NCBI RefSeq assembly: GCF_001540865.1
Contig: NC_033621.1
Span: 16,033,018-16,097,017 of the forward strand
Source of the DNA: Ananas comosus
Lineage: Eukaryota > Streptophyta > Magnoliopsida > Poales > Bromeliaceae
Reading direction: 5' to 3'
Length of the DNA: 64,000 nucleotides
Shown piece after piece: positions 55,401 through 59,656 of this stretch. The number at the start of each line of letters is the position of its first letter. Within the stretch, counting starts at the first letter, position 1. The notes beneath the pieces are model-generated. The model was not told the origin of the DNA. It was given only the letters and a program-made list of their open reading frames with translations, and did not search any database. Position numbers and translations under genes: made by a program.

Positions 55401-55890
55401 AACTGACCTAAATAGCTTTCATGAAGAAAAGAATAGAGGAGGAACACTCACGCCAGTTCCACCCATCGCAGGAACGATGACCAGAGGGATTAGAATCAAG
55501 GAACCCAGCATAGAGAGGTAGTGTTGCAATCCGTAGATCATGATGGGGACTGAAATGATAGAGAGAAAAATTGAGTAGTTGAGGGGAAATGAAAATATAG
55601 AGAGCGGAGGCAAGAAGAGCTGTCTCACTGAGGCCGGGCGTGTCTCTGAGCTCGTACTTGATATGAGCCTGTCGTTCAGTGAAGACCTCGTCGTCCGCCG
55701 TCACCTGCGGCAATGAGGGCGGGGGAAGAGCAATCTGGCCGGAATTGCTCGCATTGGACTCCGCGGATACCCTACCCTTGAATCCGGTCCGCTTGGCCCA
55801 CGACAACGGCGGAGGCGGACCCGATGGAGCTGGAGCAGGCGGCCACGGCCCCGGCCGGGCCCGCCGCTGCGGCTGGTCGTTGCTCGTCAT
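3936..55890 (-). CDS. NAT11: Nucleobase-ascorbate transporter (NAT/NCS2 family, NAT11/NAT12 clade), 10 exons
   Basis: This is a multi-pass membrane transporter of the NAT/NCS2 family; characterised members move purines, uracil or ascorbate with H+ or Na+, but the substrate of the NAT11/12 clade is not known from sequence. The CDS is the join of ten exons (55890-55629, 55549-55452, 55346-55176, 54699-54599, 8171-8036, 7912-7862, 7734-7447, 6078-5844, 5676-5390, 4157-3936). It is 1851 nt and encodes 616 residues. Residues 1-82 are a hydrophilic, Pro-rich cytosolic tail. The core starts at DTPGL (83-87), has the QH pair at 96-97, D368 in the helix-8 position, and the NAT signature region [10 protein letters not shown] at 418-427. 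The C-terminus (VPGS..ERGVY, then WVKWVGL) is typical of the clade. The tail is shorter than in the roughly 709-residue Arabidopsis members. All exons are open and the phases agree, so the gene looks intact. NAT11 versus NAT12 is not resolved. Confidence 0.92.
4205..4510. mobile_element. MITE in NAT intron 9
   Basis: It is a foldback unit of about 306 bp. The left end GGGAAAACTCCAATTCATCC and the inverse of the right end GGTTAAACTTCAATTAGCCC form the terminal inverted repeat. Flanks ATAACAAAA and ATAAAATAA match at 7 of 9 positions, suggesting an old 9-bp duplication (Mutator type). Internal 'ccctatggttt' phrases occur in both orientations. It is related in design to the MITE at 15079-15510. 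Confidence 0.65.
5390..5676 (-). CDS. NAT11: NAT exon 9 (residues 448-543)
   Basis: The acceptor is CTGCAG|GT. It encodes [33 protein letters not shown] and two [15 protein letters not shown] segments, ending RTGYGG. The donor GGG|GTATGT is phase 0. Confidence 0.92.
5844..6078 (-). CDS. NAT11: NAT exon 8 with the NAT signature (residues 370-448, part)
   Basis: The acceptor is CTTAAG|GTT. It encodes [19 protein letters not shown], then [20 protein letters not shown] (418-427 is the signature), then [11 protein letters not shown]. The donor GTTG|GTAAGC is phase 1. A 1368-bp intron (6079-7446) precedes it. Confidence 0.93.
6079..7446 (-). other. NAT intron 7, 1368 bp
   Basis: GT-AG bounded. 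It is AT-rich with a short TAG/ATG/GTG-type simple stretch near 6670-6730. No transposon ends were recognised. Confidence 0.7.
7447..7734 (-). CDS. NAT11: NAT exon 7 (residues 274-369)
   Basis: The acceptor is CTTCAG|GTT and the donor TCT|GTAAGT, phase 0. It encodes [19 protein letters not shown], a Cys-containing extramembrane loop ([20 protein letters not shown]), and the helix ending IAIIDS, whose Asp (368) sits where fungal NATs have the helix-8 substrate Glu. Confidence 0.92.
7862..7912 (-). CDS. NAT11: NAT exon 6 (51 nt, residues 257-273)
   Basis: This micro-exon has acceptor TTGCAG|TAT and donor GCG|GTGAGG. It encodes [17 protein letters not shown], a conserved NAT11/12 segment, with 123- and 127-bp introns on either side. 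Confidence 0.9.
8036..8171 (-). CDS. NAT11: NAT exon 5 (residues 211-256), acceptor side of the giant intron
   Basis: The acceptor TCTCAG|G completes Arg211 and continues [18 protein letters not shown], exactly the residues expected after SLLLR of exon 4. The donor CTT|GTGAGT is phase 0. Confidence 0.9.
8356..8691. mobile_element. TIR element with cGTGCC-rich arms
   Basis: The left end AAGGATTAAAGTCCCGTGGC and the inverse of the right end AAGGATTAAAGTGTCCATTG are inverted repeats. Both arms contain repeated 'ggcacgg/gtgccgg' hairpins around an AT-rich middle. I found no clean target duplication. Type is uncertain, non-autonomous. Confidence 0.6.
8719..9271 (+). repeat. Copia-1B 5' LTR, left part
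   Basis: It is similar in inverse to the copia-1A LTRs (for example the CTTCATTGTTCCTAGGAGGC segment). It contains a 33-bp tandem duplication. It is cut at 9271 by copia-1A and continues at 19204. Confidence 0.7.
9177..9242. repeat. 33-bp exact tandem duplication inside the copia-1B LTR
   Basis: The unit starting TGTGCGCAAATGCAGTCAGA at 9177 is repeated at 9210 with no difference, so it is recent relative to the decayed LTR around it. Confidence 0.9.
9272..9956 (-). repeat. Copia-1A 3' LTR
   Basis: It is 685 bp and shared with 18563-19203. It keeps two extra 'gcatccattcact' repeat units (about 9858-9905) that the other LTR lacks. Confidence 0.85.
10638..11582. mobile_element. Mutator-type element (945 bp) with GC-rich core, Pack-MULE-like
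   Basis: Flanked by an exact 9-bp duplication TTATATTTA (10629-10637 and 11583-11591). Long inverted ends of about 120 bp begin GGGTTATTTGCATAC on both sides. The middle (about 10840-11390) is GC-rich and purine-biased, with imperfect tandem units of the type 'cgccggcgacgaagaagaggg'. Long terminal inverted repeats, a 9-bp duplication and a GC-rich foreign core match the Pack-MULE pattern, in which host gene fragments are captured. I cannot name a donor gene; the long ORFs here are low-complexity. Confidence 0.75.
11780..12565. repeat. Foldback repeat with a direct duplication
   Basis: The segment CTAGGCTCCTATGCTTTCGA with about 130 bp after it occurs at about 11784 and again at 12031. An inverted, diverged copy ends near 12562 (GGTACTTTCCTAAGTATAG). 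A single N at 11903 joins the first copy to unrelated sequence. It is likely a TIR element of which one copy is truncated at the N. Confidence 0.7.
12571..12632. repeat. (CT)n(AT)n microsatellite
   Basis: A pure CT run passes into an AT run. The same compound form recurs at 13440-13494. Confidence 0.95.
13406..13423. other. Assembly gap (18 N)
   Basis: A run of N next to the second CT/TA microsatellite. The segments on each side of it (13079-13145 and 13319-13388) are near duplicates. Confidence 0.98.
13440..13494. repeat. (CT)n(AT)n microsatellite
   Basis: Compound dinucleotide run, the same form as 12571-12632. Confidence 0.95.
13524..13600. repeat. Two adjacent hairpins built on GTCCACG/CGTGGAC
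   Basis: The first is imperfect (AGAGTCCACG..GAGGG with CCCTCGTGGACTCT, 13524-13559). The second is perfect: the arm CGGTCCACGAGGTGAA at 13568-13583, one base, then its inverse at 13585-13600. Confidence 0.9.
13812..14257 (-). other. Copia-1A 3' untranslated region, outer part
   Basis: There is no gene. The sequence is conserved, diverged, in copia-1B at about 49700-50075 (for example 'aatgctgttagag' and 'gatagactctacc'), so it belongs to the element. The Harbinger-like insertion divides it from its inner part at 9957-10098. Confidence 0.7.
14258..15069 (-). pseudogene. Copia-1A RT end and RNase H
   Basis: It continues pol after the [22 protein letters not shown], then the RT/RNase H connection [20 protein letters not shown], then RNase [44 protein letters not shown], and the C-terminus [10 protein letters not shown]. 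The stop is at 14258. RNase H itself is open; it is separated from the rest of pol by the insertion. Confidence 0.85.
15079..15510. mobile_element. Mutator-type MITE inside copia-1A pol
   Basis: It is 432 bp with an exact 9-bp duplication TTAAAAATA (15070-15078 and 15511-15519). Ends GGGAAAACTTCAAAAACCCC and, in inverse, GGGAAAAATTCAAAAACCCC. The interior is made of 'gtaccctgtggtttaaagtgtatcaagtta' type units in both orientations, forming a long hairpin. It splits the RT coding region. Confidence 0.9.
15511..18065 (-). pseudogene. Copia-1A gag end, protease, integrase and RT (upstream part of pol)
   Basis: In order: zinc knuckle [14 protein letters not shown]; protease [12 protein letters not shown] with the D-S-G active site; pre-integrase [12 protein letters not shown] and CNTC; integrase HSDVCD and RSDRGGEY; then [15 protein letters not shown] and [10 protein letters not shown] segments; [39 protein letters not shown] and YVDDM. 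The frame is broken at about 16880, 16390 and 15950. A stretch of about 20 residues is missing in the integrase between GGKKY and HSKNEAL (near 17030). The reading stops at the MITE at 15510. Confidence 0.85.
18004..18537 (-). pseudogene. Copia-1A gag, N-terminal part
   Basis: The minus-strand ORF begins [20 protein letters not shown] and has FRHWQKK and the copia Gag region [13 protein letters not shown]. It builds the virus-like particle in active elements. The frame breaks near 18004-18065, where the next frame takes over ([20 protein letters not shown]). A homologous, more decayed copy is at 19339-19764 on the plus strand. Confidence 0.85.
18563..19203 (-). repeat. Copia-1A 5' LTR
   Basis: It is 641 bp. 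It lies directly upstream (minus strand) of the gag start at 18537, so the leader is only about 25 bp. The expected primer-binding site for initiator Met-tRNA is not visible in that leader. Confidence 0.8.
19204..19317 (+). repeat. Copia-1B 5' LTR, right end
   Basis: It resumes after copia-1A and ends ..ATACAACA before ATCTTAAGGCTT, which is the same LTR/leader junction as in copia-1A. Confidence 0.65.
19339..19764 (+). pseudogene. Copia-1B gag, N-terminal part
   Basis: It begins [20 protein letters not shown], clearly the homologue of the copia-1A Gag start. Frameshifts and stops follow. The homology (LVTKFNNYK, then IQHIL) ends exactly at the TATTC target of the solo LTR at 19765 and resumes at 29294. 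Confidence 0.8.
22412..22591 (-). mobile_element. Solo LTR collapsed at a single N
   Basis: It starts TGTCACGCCCCGCGACC and ends CCTTACA, the two ends of the gypsy-type LTR family in minus orientation. The exact duplication GCGAG flanks it (22407-22411 and 22592-22596). Only 180 bp are printed, with an N at 22575, where related LTRs have about 2.4 kb. Missing sequence at the N is the simplest reading. Confidence 0.75.
25166..25310. repeat. 44-bp tandem repeat in L3
   Basis: The unit containing TTGGAATTGATATAGTAAGC and 'atgtcataaaggggcattagg' occurs three times and part of a fourth. Confidence 0.85.
26127..26145 (+). promoter_or_regulatory. Conserved LTR hairpin, copy A (in L3)
   Basis: GAACTATAAATTATAGTTC has self-complementary arms. 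It is preceded by CCCACTGG and followed by CTCATGCCCC. A pyrimidine-rich tract ends TTTCAG at 26175, 30 nt downstream. Confidence 0.75.
27529..27721 (+). promoter_or_regulatory. Five-fold hairpin cluster with GGGGTA loops (in L2)
   Basis: Hairpins at 27529-27542, 27557-27570, 27603-27622, 27655-27671 and 27702-27721 share the loop GGGGTA and the following TCACC or similar. Stems differ in a paired way: GAAGGGC/GCCCTTC in the third, GAAGAGC/GCTCTTC in the fifth. Confidence 0.7.
28029..28048 (+). promoter_or_regulatory. Conserved LTR hairpin, copy B (in L2)
   Basis: GAACTATATTTATATAGTTC. Upstream AGTGGG..CCCACT can form a second stem around a 'ggcggagtcggcggccg' loop. Downstream TTGCAG ends at 28067, 19 nt away. 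Confidence 0.78.
28909..28928 (+). promoter_or_regulatory. Conserved LTR hairpin, copy C (in L1)
   Basis: AACTAT and ATAGTT arms around TTTTCA, the most diverged copy. CTCATCCCC follows and CCCTCAG ends at 28967. Confidence 0.65.
29294..29815 (+). pseudogene. Copia-1B gag end and protease
   Basis: Homology resumes directly after L1: [16 protein letters not shown], then a zinc knuckle in which the second Cys is Tyr ([13 protein letters not shown]), then the protease [12 protein letters not shown], where the active-site Ser of D-S-G is Leu. Frames are broken. It is the decayed homologue of 17600-18130 of copia-1A. Confidence 0.8.
30051..30735 (+). pseudogene. Copia-1B pre-integrase and integrase
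   Basis: [14 protein letters not shown], then [33 protein letters not shown]; later [14 protein letters not shown] (normally SDRGGEY) and [20 protein letters not shown]. It ends LFKGRKPN at the hAT-like insertion and goes on at 31942 with [14 protein letters not shown]. Confidence 0.8.
30736..31941. mobile_element. hAT-like non-autonomous element, 1.2 kb
   Basis: The ends CAGTGTTTGAA and, in inverse, AAGTGTTTGAA are inverted repeats of about 11 bp. Subterminal 'aggcgc/gcgcct' and 'gcaaggcac' motifs are present at both sides. Flanks attaaaat and ttttaaat are an approximate 8-bp duplication. Removing the element rejoins the copia coding region. No transposase domain was recognised; the interior is AT-rich. 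Confidence 0.6.
32020..34311 (+). mobile_element. Truncated gypsy-type LTR (plus strand)
   Basis: It lacks the usual TGTAA.. start and the ..GGGGCGTGACA end. It has the family marks: ACCGGT palindromes (32040-32215), a TATA-like zone near 32300, GAG|GTTAG at 32567, and the block CACTCCGGAGTT with TCATTCGCACAAGC (33950-34010) shared with L3. A 28-bp tandem repeat lies at about 33010-33235. It joins copia-1B on the left and a gypsy pol remnant on the right without visible duplications. Confidence 0.6.
33010..33235. repeat. 28-bp tandem repeat
   Basis: The unit CATACTCTATTTAGTAGAGG plus 8 bases is repeated about six to seven times. Each unit contains the small palindrome CTCTA..TAGAG. Confidence 0.85.
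34312..34557 (-). pseudogene. G1 reverse transcriptase, first segment only
   Basis: It reads [33 protein letters not shown] and [20 protein letters not shown], the N-terminal part of a gypsy RT before the YxDD site. It is lost after about 34330. Confidence 0.85.
34791..36486 (-). pseudogene. G1 gag-protease
   Basis: The start ATG at 36486 begins [10 protein letters not shown]. An in-frame TAG at 36363 and an extra A near 36015 break the frame. Domains: Retrotrans_gag with [10 protein letters not shown] and [18 protein letters not shown]; zinc knuckle [14 protein letters not shown]; aspartic protease [13 protein letters not shown] (D-T-G) and VILGMDWL. It forms particles and processes the polyprotein in active elements. 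The GC-rich codon use contrasts with the AT-rich copia elements around it. Confidence 0.85.
36886..36901 (-). other. G1 primer-binding site
   Basis: The minus strand reads TGGTATCAGAGCA, complementary to the 3' end of plant initiator Met-tRNA, eight bases after the LTR end. It marks this LTR as the 5' one. Confidence 0.85.
36910..39363 (-). repeat. G1 5' LTR, 2454 bp
   Basis: It runs from TGTAAGGAGTGAATTCTCG (minus) to GGGGCGTGACA. It contains ACCGGT palindromes with GG/CC flanks (38930-39195), a GAG|GTAAGC donor-like site at 38652, the GAACTATA hairpin at 37369-37388 and an acceptor-like TTGCAG ending at 37350. Confidence 0.88.
37369..37388 (-). promoter_or_regulatory. Conserved LTR hairpin, copy D (in G1 LTR)
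   Basis: The minus strand reads GAACTATATTTATATAGTTC, identical to copy B, and is followed 19 nt later by TTGCAG. Confidence 0.78.
39364..40660 (-). mobile_element. Gypsy G2: LTR and gag fragment of a second Ty3/gypsy family
   Basis: Gag at 40273-39707 ([20 protein letters not shown], then [13 protein letters not shown]) continues out of frame to 39364 with [19 protein letters not shown] primer site (minus TGGTATTAGAGC, 40292-40303) lies next to a short LTR that begins at 40306 and runs to roughly 40630. G1 truncates it on the left. Confidence 0.7.
39707..40273 (-). pseudogene. G2 gag, open part (188 codons)
   Basis: There is a charged N-terminal region with an acidic run (DDDDSDDDG) and then the Gag core with [14 protein letters not shown] and WWKATF. 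It remains open over 188 codons, but no pol is present. Confidence 0.7.
40665..41451 (+). pseudogene. Copia-1B reverse transcriptase
   Basis: [58 protein letters not shown], then broken YVDD-type text (LYVDDILTF) and [21 protein letters not shown] partial tandem duplication of the LYVDDILTF codons occurs at 41090-41150. It ends at the target site of the solo LTR at 41452. Confidence 0.8.
42830..43007 (-). repeat. Copia-2 3' LTR
   Basis: 178 bp, TGAAAG..CGTAACA. The polypurine tract GCGGGGGGA (minus) lies directly upstream at 43008-43016. Confidence 0.93.
43030..44628 (-). pseudogene. Copia-2 reverse transcriptase and RNase H
   Basis: [49 protein letters not shown], frameshift near 44196, then [21 protein letters not shown] and YVDDIIVTG. 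RNase [20 protein letters not shown], a TGA replaces the Trp codon near 43394, then AEYRAVAY- and [15 protein letters not shown] text to about 43030. It would be catalytic if the frame were intact. Confidence 0.85.
44665..46722 (-). pseudogene. Copia-2 gag end, protease and integrase
   Basis: The open frame of 685 codons contains a Gly/Arg-rich segment (about 28-50); zinc knuckle [14 protein letters not shown]; protease [11 protein letters not shown]; pre-integrase [12 protein letters not shown] with CNAC; and an integrase with all three expected acidic positions ([24 protein letters not shown]). It ends at an in-frame TAG before SMAKNFAG. This is the best-preserved retroelement ORF in the window. 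Confidence 0.9.
46751..47316 (-). pseudogene. Copia-2 gag, N-terminal part
   Basis: It starts [21 protein letters not shown] frameshift near 47096 leads into [20 protein letters not shown] and [20 protein letters not shown], typical UBN2-type copia Gag. A second frameshift near 46740 separates it from the rest. Confidence 0.85.
47650..47667 (-). other. Copia-2 primer-binding site
   Basis: The minus strand reads TGGTATCAGAGCGGGAAC directly after the LTR, complementary to initiator Met-tRNA. Confidence 0.9.
47668..47845 (-). repeat. Copia-2 5' LTR
   Basis: 178 bp, TGTAAG..CGTAACA, with the same ends as the other LTR. Confidence 0.93.
48478..48493 (+). promoter_or_regulatory. Conserved LTR hairpin, copy E (in S4)
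   Basis: GAACTTTGTTTAGTTC keeps the inner GAACT/AGTTC stem while the outer AT pairs are lost on both sides. TTACAG ends 19 nt downstream at 48512. Confidence 0.72.
48920..50075 (+). pseudogene. Copia-1B RT end, RNase H and 3' region
   Basis: [26 protein letters not shown] insertion, then [39 protein letters not shown] and [16 protein letters not shown]. Multiple stops. The 3' noncoding part (about 49700-50075) matches 13920-14280 in inverse. Confidence 0.8.
49072..49222 (-). mobile_element. tRNA-derived SINE (Au-like), 151 bp
   Basis: On the minus strand: an A-box-like segment TAGTGCAAGTGGCAAAGGGC, a B-box-like segment AAGTTCGAAGCCTAGTT, and a 3' end CTCTCAAAAAG. It is flanked by the exact duplication AAATTTTCT (49063-49071 and 49223-49231). 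Its removal rejoins the copia RNase H region (GGAATTTTCTATAG in the relative). The layout resembles the plant Au SINE family. It has no coding capacity and depends on a LINE for movement. Confidence 0.78.
50076..51287. other. Intron sequence without recognised feature
   Basis: AT-rich, no supported gene. The stretch 51040-51287 is open-like in short pieces on the plus strand but matches no domain I know. Confidence 0.6.
51288..53632 (+). mobile_element. Solo LTR S5, 2345 bp
   Basis: The start TGTAACATACCGAATCCCCG and end GGGGTGTGACA are flanked by CTTAT (51283-51287) and CTCAT (53633-53637). It is uninterrupted, so it is the cleanest LTR here. ACCGGT palindromes lie at 51505-51730, AAG|GTAAGC at 51981, a 'gcaagccatgtatat' 50-bp duplication near 53425-53505, the hairpin at 53132, and the acceptor-like ATGCAG at 53167. 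Confidence 0.87.
53132..53147 (+). promoter_or_regulatory. Conserved LTR hairpin, copy F (in S5)
   Basis: GAACTTTCAGTAGTTC, short-stem form, with 'ggcggccgaacctactgg' before it and ATGCAG ending 20 nt after it. Confidence 0.72.
53638..54598 (-). other. NAT intron 4, 5' end, no recognised element
   Basis: AT-rich unique-looking intron sequence next to exon 4. No transposon ends seen. Confidence 0.6.
54599..54699 (-). CDS. NAT11: NAT exon 4 (residues 178-211, part), donor side of the giant intron
   Basis: The acceptor is CCGCAG|AAC. It encodes [12 protein letters not shown], then [11 protein letters not shown]. It ends CTG AG|GTGTGC, so Arg211 is split 2+1 across intron 4 and completed by the first base of exon 5 at 8171. 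The donor has the required GT but a weak consensus (GTGTGC). Confidence 0.88.
55176..55346 (-). CDS. NAT11: NAT exon 3 (residues 121-177)
   Basis: The acceptor is TTGCAG|GAG and the donor AAT|GTATGT, both phase 0. It carries the strongly conserved [20 protein letters not shown] and GPSFVYLAP, then [13 protein letters not shown] 105-bp intron separates it from exon 2. Confidence 0.92.
55452..55549 (-). CDS. NAT11: NAT exon 2 (residues 88-120)
   Basis: The acceptor is TTTCAG|TCC. The first codon is completed from the A of exon 1 (Ile88). It encodes the first core helix with [12 protein letters not shown] and the conserved VPAMGGTG end. The donor GGC|GTGAGT is phase 0. Reading through from exon 1 without splicing gives an unrelated frame, which supports the short intron. 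Confidence 0.9.
55629..55890 (-). CDS. NAT11: NAT exon 1 (residues 1-87)
   Basis: It starts at the first ATG, preceded by an in-frame TAG nine bases upstream (TTTAGCTACCC|ATG), so the start is well constrained. It encodes the Pro/Arg-rich tail with the clade-typical PGPWPP (13-18) and SWAKRTGF (30-37). It ends CTCA|GTGAGA, phase 1. The next intron is only 79 bp (55550-55628). Confidence 0.9.
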
Positions 55891-56190
55891 GGGTAGCTAA
55901 ATAAACCTTCTTTTAGAGATCCGACCGATCGCTCGCTGCGGTTGCAGAGGAATAAGAATTTGGGGAAGATGGAGAGGGAGAGAGATCAGATGGTATGCTT
56001 GTGCTGCTGCTGCGTTGCGAATGGGAGCCAGGAAGGGGGAGTGAGAGTGCGGTACAGTGAGTGAGAGTAAGAAGTGGGAGGATGGGGTAGTAAGGAGACG
56101 GTCGGCAAGGAGAGTTTGGTTTTGGGTCTGGGTTGGGATGGAGGTTGACGTGTTTTAAGAGTGGGCGACGCATGTCATGCGCAATCAATC
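55891..56190 (-). promoter_or_regulatory. 5' leader and proximal promoter of the NAT gene (limits unknown)
   Basis: Minus-strand CT-rich sequence lies upstream of the start codon. A 91-codon open frame (56188-55913) closes 22 nt before the ATG and could act as an upstream ORF if transcription starts far enough away. No TATA box could be placed with confidence. Confidence 0.35.
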
Positions 56191-57775
56191 AGTAAGAAGG
56201 CAACGGATTCAACAACCCAAATCTATAGCGTTTGATTCGGAAACAAATAGCGAATAAACTCTTGTTCTTCCCTTTATTTTCTAACATTATGTTTGATATT
56301 CGGGAAAATTAGTTTTTTAATTTCTGAACCAAGCTGGTATAAGACTAGAATTATTATTCCATCTTTTTCCTAAAATAAACTTATTCTTTGACAAAAACAA
56401 GATTAATTAAAATCAAAATTTAATTTTAATGGCAGTAAATTATTAATTAATCTAATTAATATATTTAAATTATTATTCATTGCTTAAATAATAAAGTAAT
56501 TTATTAATTAGGGATTTTCATGCTTTTTGAAAACTCACTCTTAGCACATATTTTCGAAGAAATTTGAAATTTTCAATACGCCATTTAAAAACTTAGACTT
56601 TATTTGGATGTTAGAACAAGTTATCTAATAATAATTTGTATGCTATGAAGAATTTTCTTATGTGTGATTGCAAATTAGGGATTCGATTTTAGCTCTTTGG
56701 AGGACATTAACATCTACAGTTGAAGGATAGTTTATTTGACGTATAAGGTGATATATCTTATTCCATGAAAATGACATAAAGGTTAAATATAGTATGACTT
56801 TCTAGATATATTCCTTATTTAGCGAATATAACTGGCTTCTTAAGTAAGGTCCTGGTTGGTTGTCGAAATAAGTTATTTAAGAATAACTTATTCGGTTTGA
56901 GAGTTTTCTAATATGATTGCTACCAGGGAGTTTAATTTTGTTTCTTCAAAGGTTTTGCTATTAATTACATGATATTTCACTTAATTACGACATGATTTAT
57001 CTTATTCTAAAAAAATAATTTGAAGGCCGAAGATGATATTTCATTTCAAATCTTTGATCATACTCCTTATTTATCAAATATATAAATTTCTTGAGTAATT
57101 AAGAAAATATGCTGAATAAGATGTTCACACATCGAAATAGGGCCTAAATGAAAGAGTTCAATGTGCTGAACAAAATATTCGTACATACAGACAGAGCCTT
57201 ATTCATACATCCAAATAAAGCTTGAGGCCTTATTTGGATGTAGGAAAGTTATTCAGTGATATTCTATTCGGTATAAATTTCTTTATTATTATTACATGTA
57301 CAGAATAGAATAGTATATTNCTAATTTATTATTAATAAATATTAATAATAATTATAATAATTAGATAATCAATGTTATTATTAATAAAAATTAGATAATC
57401 GATATTATTATTAATTTATTATTTATAATTAATTAATAATAATAATTAATAATTATTATTTTTATTAATAATTATTATCAACAATTAGATAATTGATATT
57501 ATTAATTTATTATTTATAATTAATTATAAATAATTATTTATTTATTTATTTTTAAGTAATATTTTGATGTTAATTAATTATATAATATAATTTTAATTTC
57601 AAATTATAACTCTTATTCCTCTTATTCCAATCTTACCATCGAAAAAATACTATTTATCTTATTCCTAAAAAGAATCCAATTTTAATCCAAACAAAAATTT
57701 GGTCTAAATCCTGCTTATACCTGAACTTGTACCTATCCCTGTAACAAGCAGTTCTTACTTATATCCGAACCAAAC
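56191..57775. other. AT-rich intergenic region with MITE remains
   Basis: No gene. Diverged repeats of 'tatttggatgttag..aagttatt' type occur near 56590, 56845, 57110 and 57230. The segment from about 57228 to 57781 has inverted ends (GGCCTTATTTGGATG and, in inverse, GGCTGCGTTTGGTTCGG), so a Harbinger-type MITE is likely. Single N at 57320; pure A/T run 57325-57600. Confidence 0.55.
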
Positions 57776-59656
57776 GCAGCCAAAGTGCGTATATTCATAA
57801 TCGATACAAGTTCACATTCAAACGAACAAGAATTTAAACCTCGTGGGATAGTTCTATTGTGCCCTAAGAGTGTATGCTTGCGACGAATATGTTTTCGCAA
57901 TCAAACGAGCTAATATTGAGACATCATTAGACTATTTTACTACACCCAAAGTATGTATATTTATAACCGATACAAGTTCATATTCAAACGAACAAAAATT
58001 GAAATCTCGTGGGGCGATTCTATTGTGCCCTAAAAGTGTACGTTCTCAACGAATACGTTTTCGCAATCAAACAAACCAATATTGAGATCTCATGAGACTA
58101 TTCGACAAAGCCCAAAGTGTGTATATTCATAACCGAAACAATTTCACATTCTAACTTACAAGAATTGAGACCTCGTGGAGCTGTTCTACTGTGCCCTATG
58201 AGTGTATGCTCGCGACGAATACATTTACGCAATCAAACGAGCCAATATTGAGACTTCATGATACAATTCTACTATACCCAAAGTCTGTATATTCATAACC
58301 GAAGCAAGTTCACATTCTAACGACCAAGAATTGAAACCTCGTGGGGCAGTTCTATTGTACACTAAGAGTGTATGCTCGCGACGAAAACGTTCTCGCCATC
58401 AAACGAGCCAATATTGAGACCTCATGAGACTATTGTACTATTCCCAAAGTGCGTATATTCATAACCAATAAAAGTTCACCTTCAAACGAACAAAAATTCA
58501 AACCTCGTGGGGCGGTTCTACTGTGCCCTAAGAGTGTATGCTCGCGACGAATACGTTTTCGCAATCAAACGAGCCAGTATTGAGACATCATGAGATTATT
58601 CAACTATGCCCAAAGTTTGTATATTCATAACTGATACAAGTTCGCATTCAAATGAACAAGAATTCGAACCCTGTTGGGCGGTTCTATTGTGCCCTAAGAG
58701 TATATGCTCGGGACGAATATGTTTTCGCAATCAAACGAGCCAATATTGAGACATCATGAGACTATTCTACTATGCCCAAAGTTTGTATATTCATAACCGA
58801 TACAAGTTCACATTTAAACGAACAAAAATTGAAACCTCGTGGGGCGGTTCTATTGTGCCCTAAGAGTGTATGCTCTCAAAGAATACGTTTTCGNGTGGAG
58901 CTGTTCTACTGTGCCCTATGAGTGTATGCTCGCGACGAATACGTTTACGCAATCAAACGAGCCAATATTGAGACTTCATGATACAATTCTACTATACCCA
59001 AAGTCTGTATATTCATAACCGAAGCAAGTTCACATTCTAACGACCAAGAATTGAAACCTCGTGGGGCAGTTCTATTGTACACTAAGAGTGTATGCTCGCG
59101 ACGAAAACGTTCTCGCCATCAAACGAGCCAATATTGAGACCTCATGAGACTATTGTACTATTCCCAAAGTGCGTATATTCATAACCAATAAAAGTTCACC
59201 TTCAAACGAACAAAAATTCAAACCTCGTGGGGCGGTTCTACTGTGCCCTAAGAGTGTATGCTCGCGACGAATACGTTTTCGCAATCAAACGAGCCAATAT
59301 TGAGACATCATGAGACTATTCTACTATGCCCAAAGTTTGTATATTCATAACTGATACAAGTTCACATTTAAACGAACAAAAATTGAAACCTCGTGGGGCG
59401 GTTCTATTGTGCCCTAAGAGTGTATGCTCTCAAAGAATACGTTTTCGCAATCAAACGAGCCAATATTAAGACCTCATAAAACTATTCTACAAAGCCCAAA
59501 GTGTGTATATTCATAACCGAAACAAGTTCACATTCTAACTTACAAGAATTGAAACCTTGTGGAGCGGTTCTACTGTGCCCTAAGAGTGTATGCTCGCGAA
59601 AAATACATTTTCGCAATCAAACGAGCCAATATTAAGACCTTATTAGACTATTCTAC
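57776..59656. repeat. Satellite-like array of a 166-bp tandem repeat
   Basis: The phrase TATTCATAACCGATACAAG (with variants) recurs at 57792, 57958, 58124, 58290, 58456, 58622 and 58788, each exactly 166 bp apart, then after an N at 58893 at 59010, 59176, 59342 and 59508. Each unit also carries CTCGTGGGGCGGTTCTA and AATCAAACGAGCCAATATTG. The right end is cut by an LTR start at about 59657. Sequence after the N (58894 on) nearly repeats 58175-58620 and is out of the 166-bp register, so the array is probably misassembled or collapsed there. Confidence 0.92.

Noticed and set aside
55913..56188. Separate small gene upstream of NAT
   Set aside because: A 91-codon Ser/Pro-rich frame in CT-rich leader sequence. 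At most a possible upstream ORF.
57776..59656. CRISPR array
   Set aside because: Repeats are head-to-tail 166-bp units without short repeats and unique spacers, in a plant genome.
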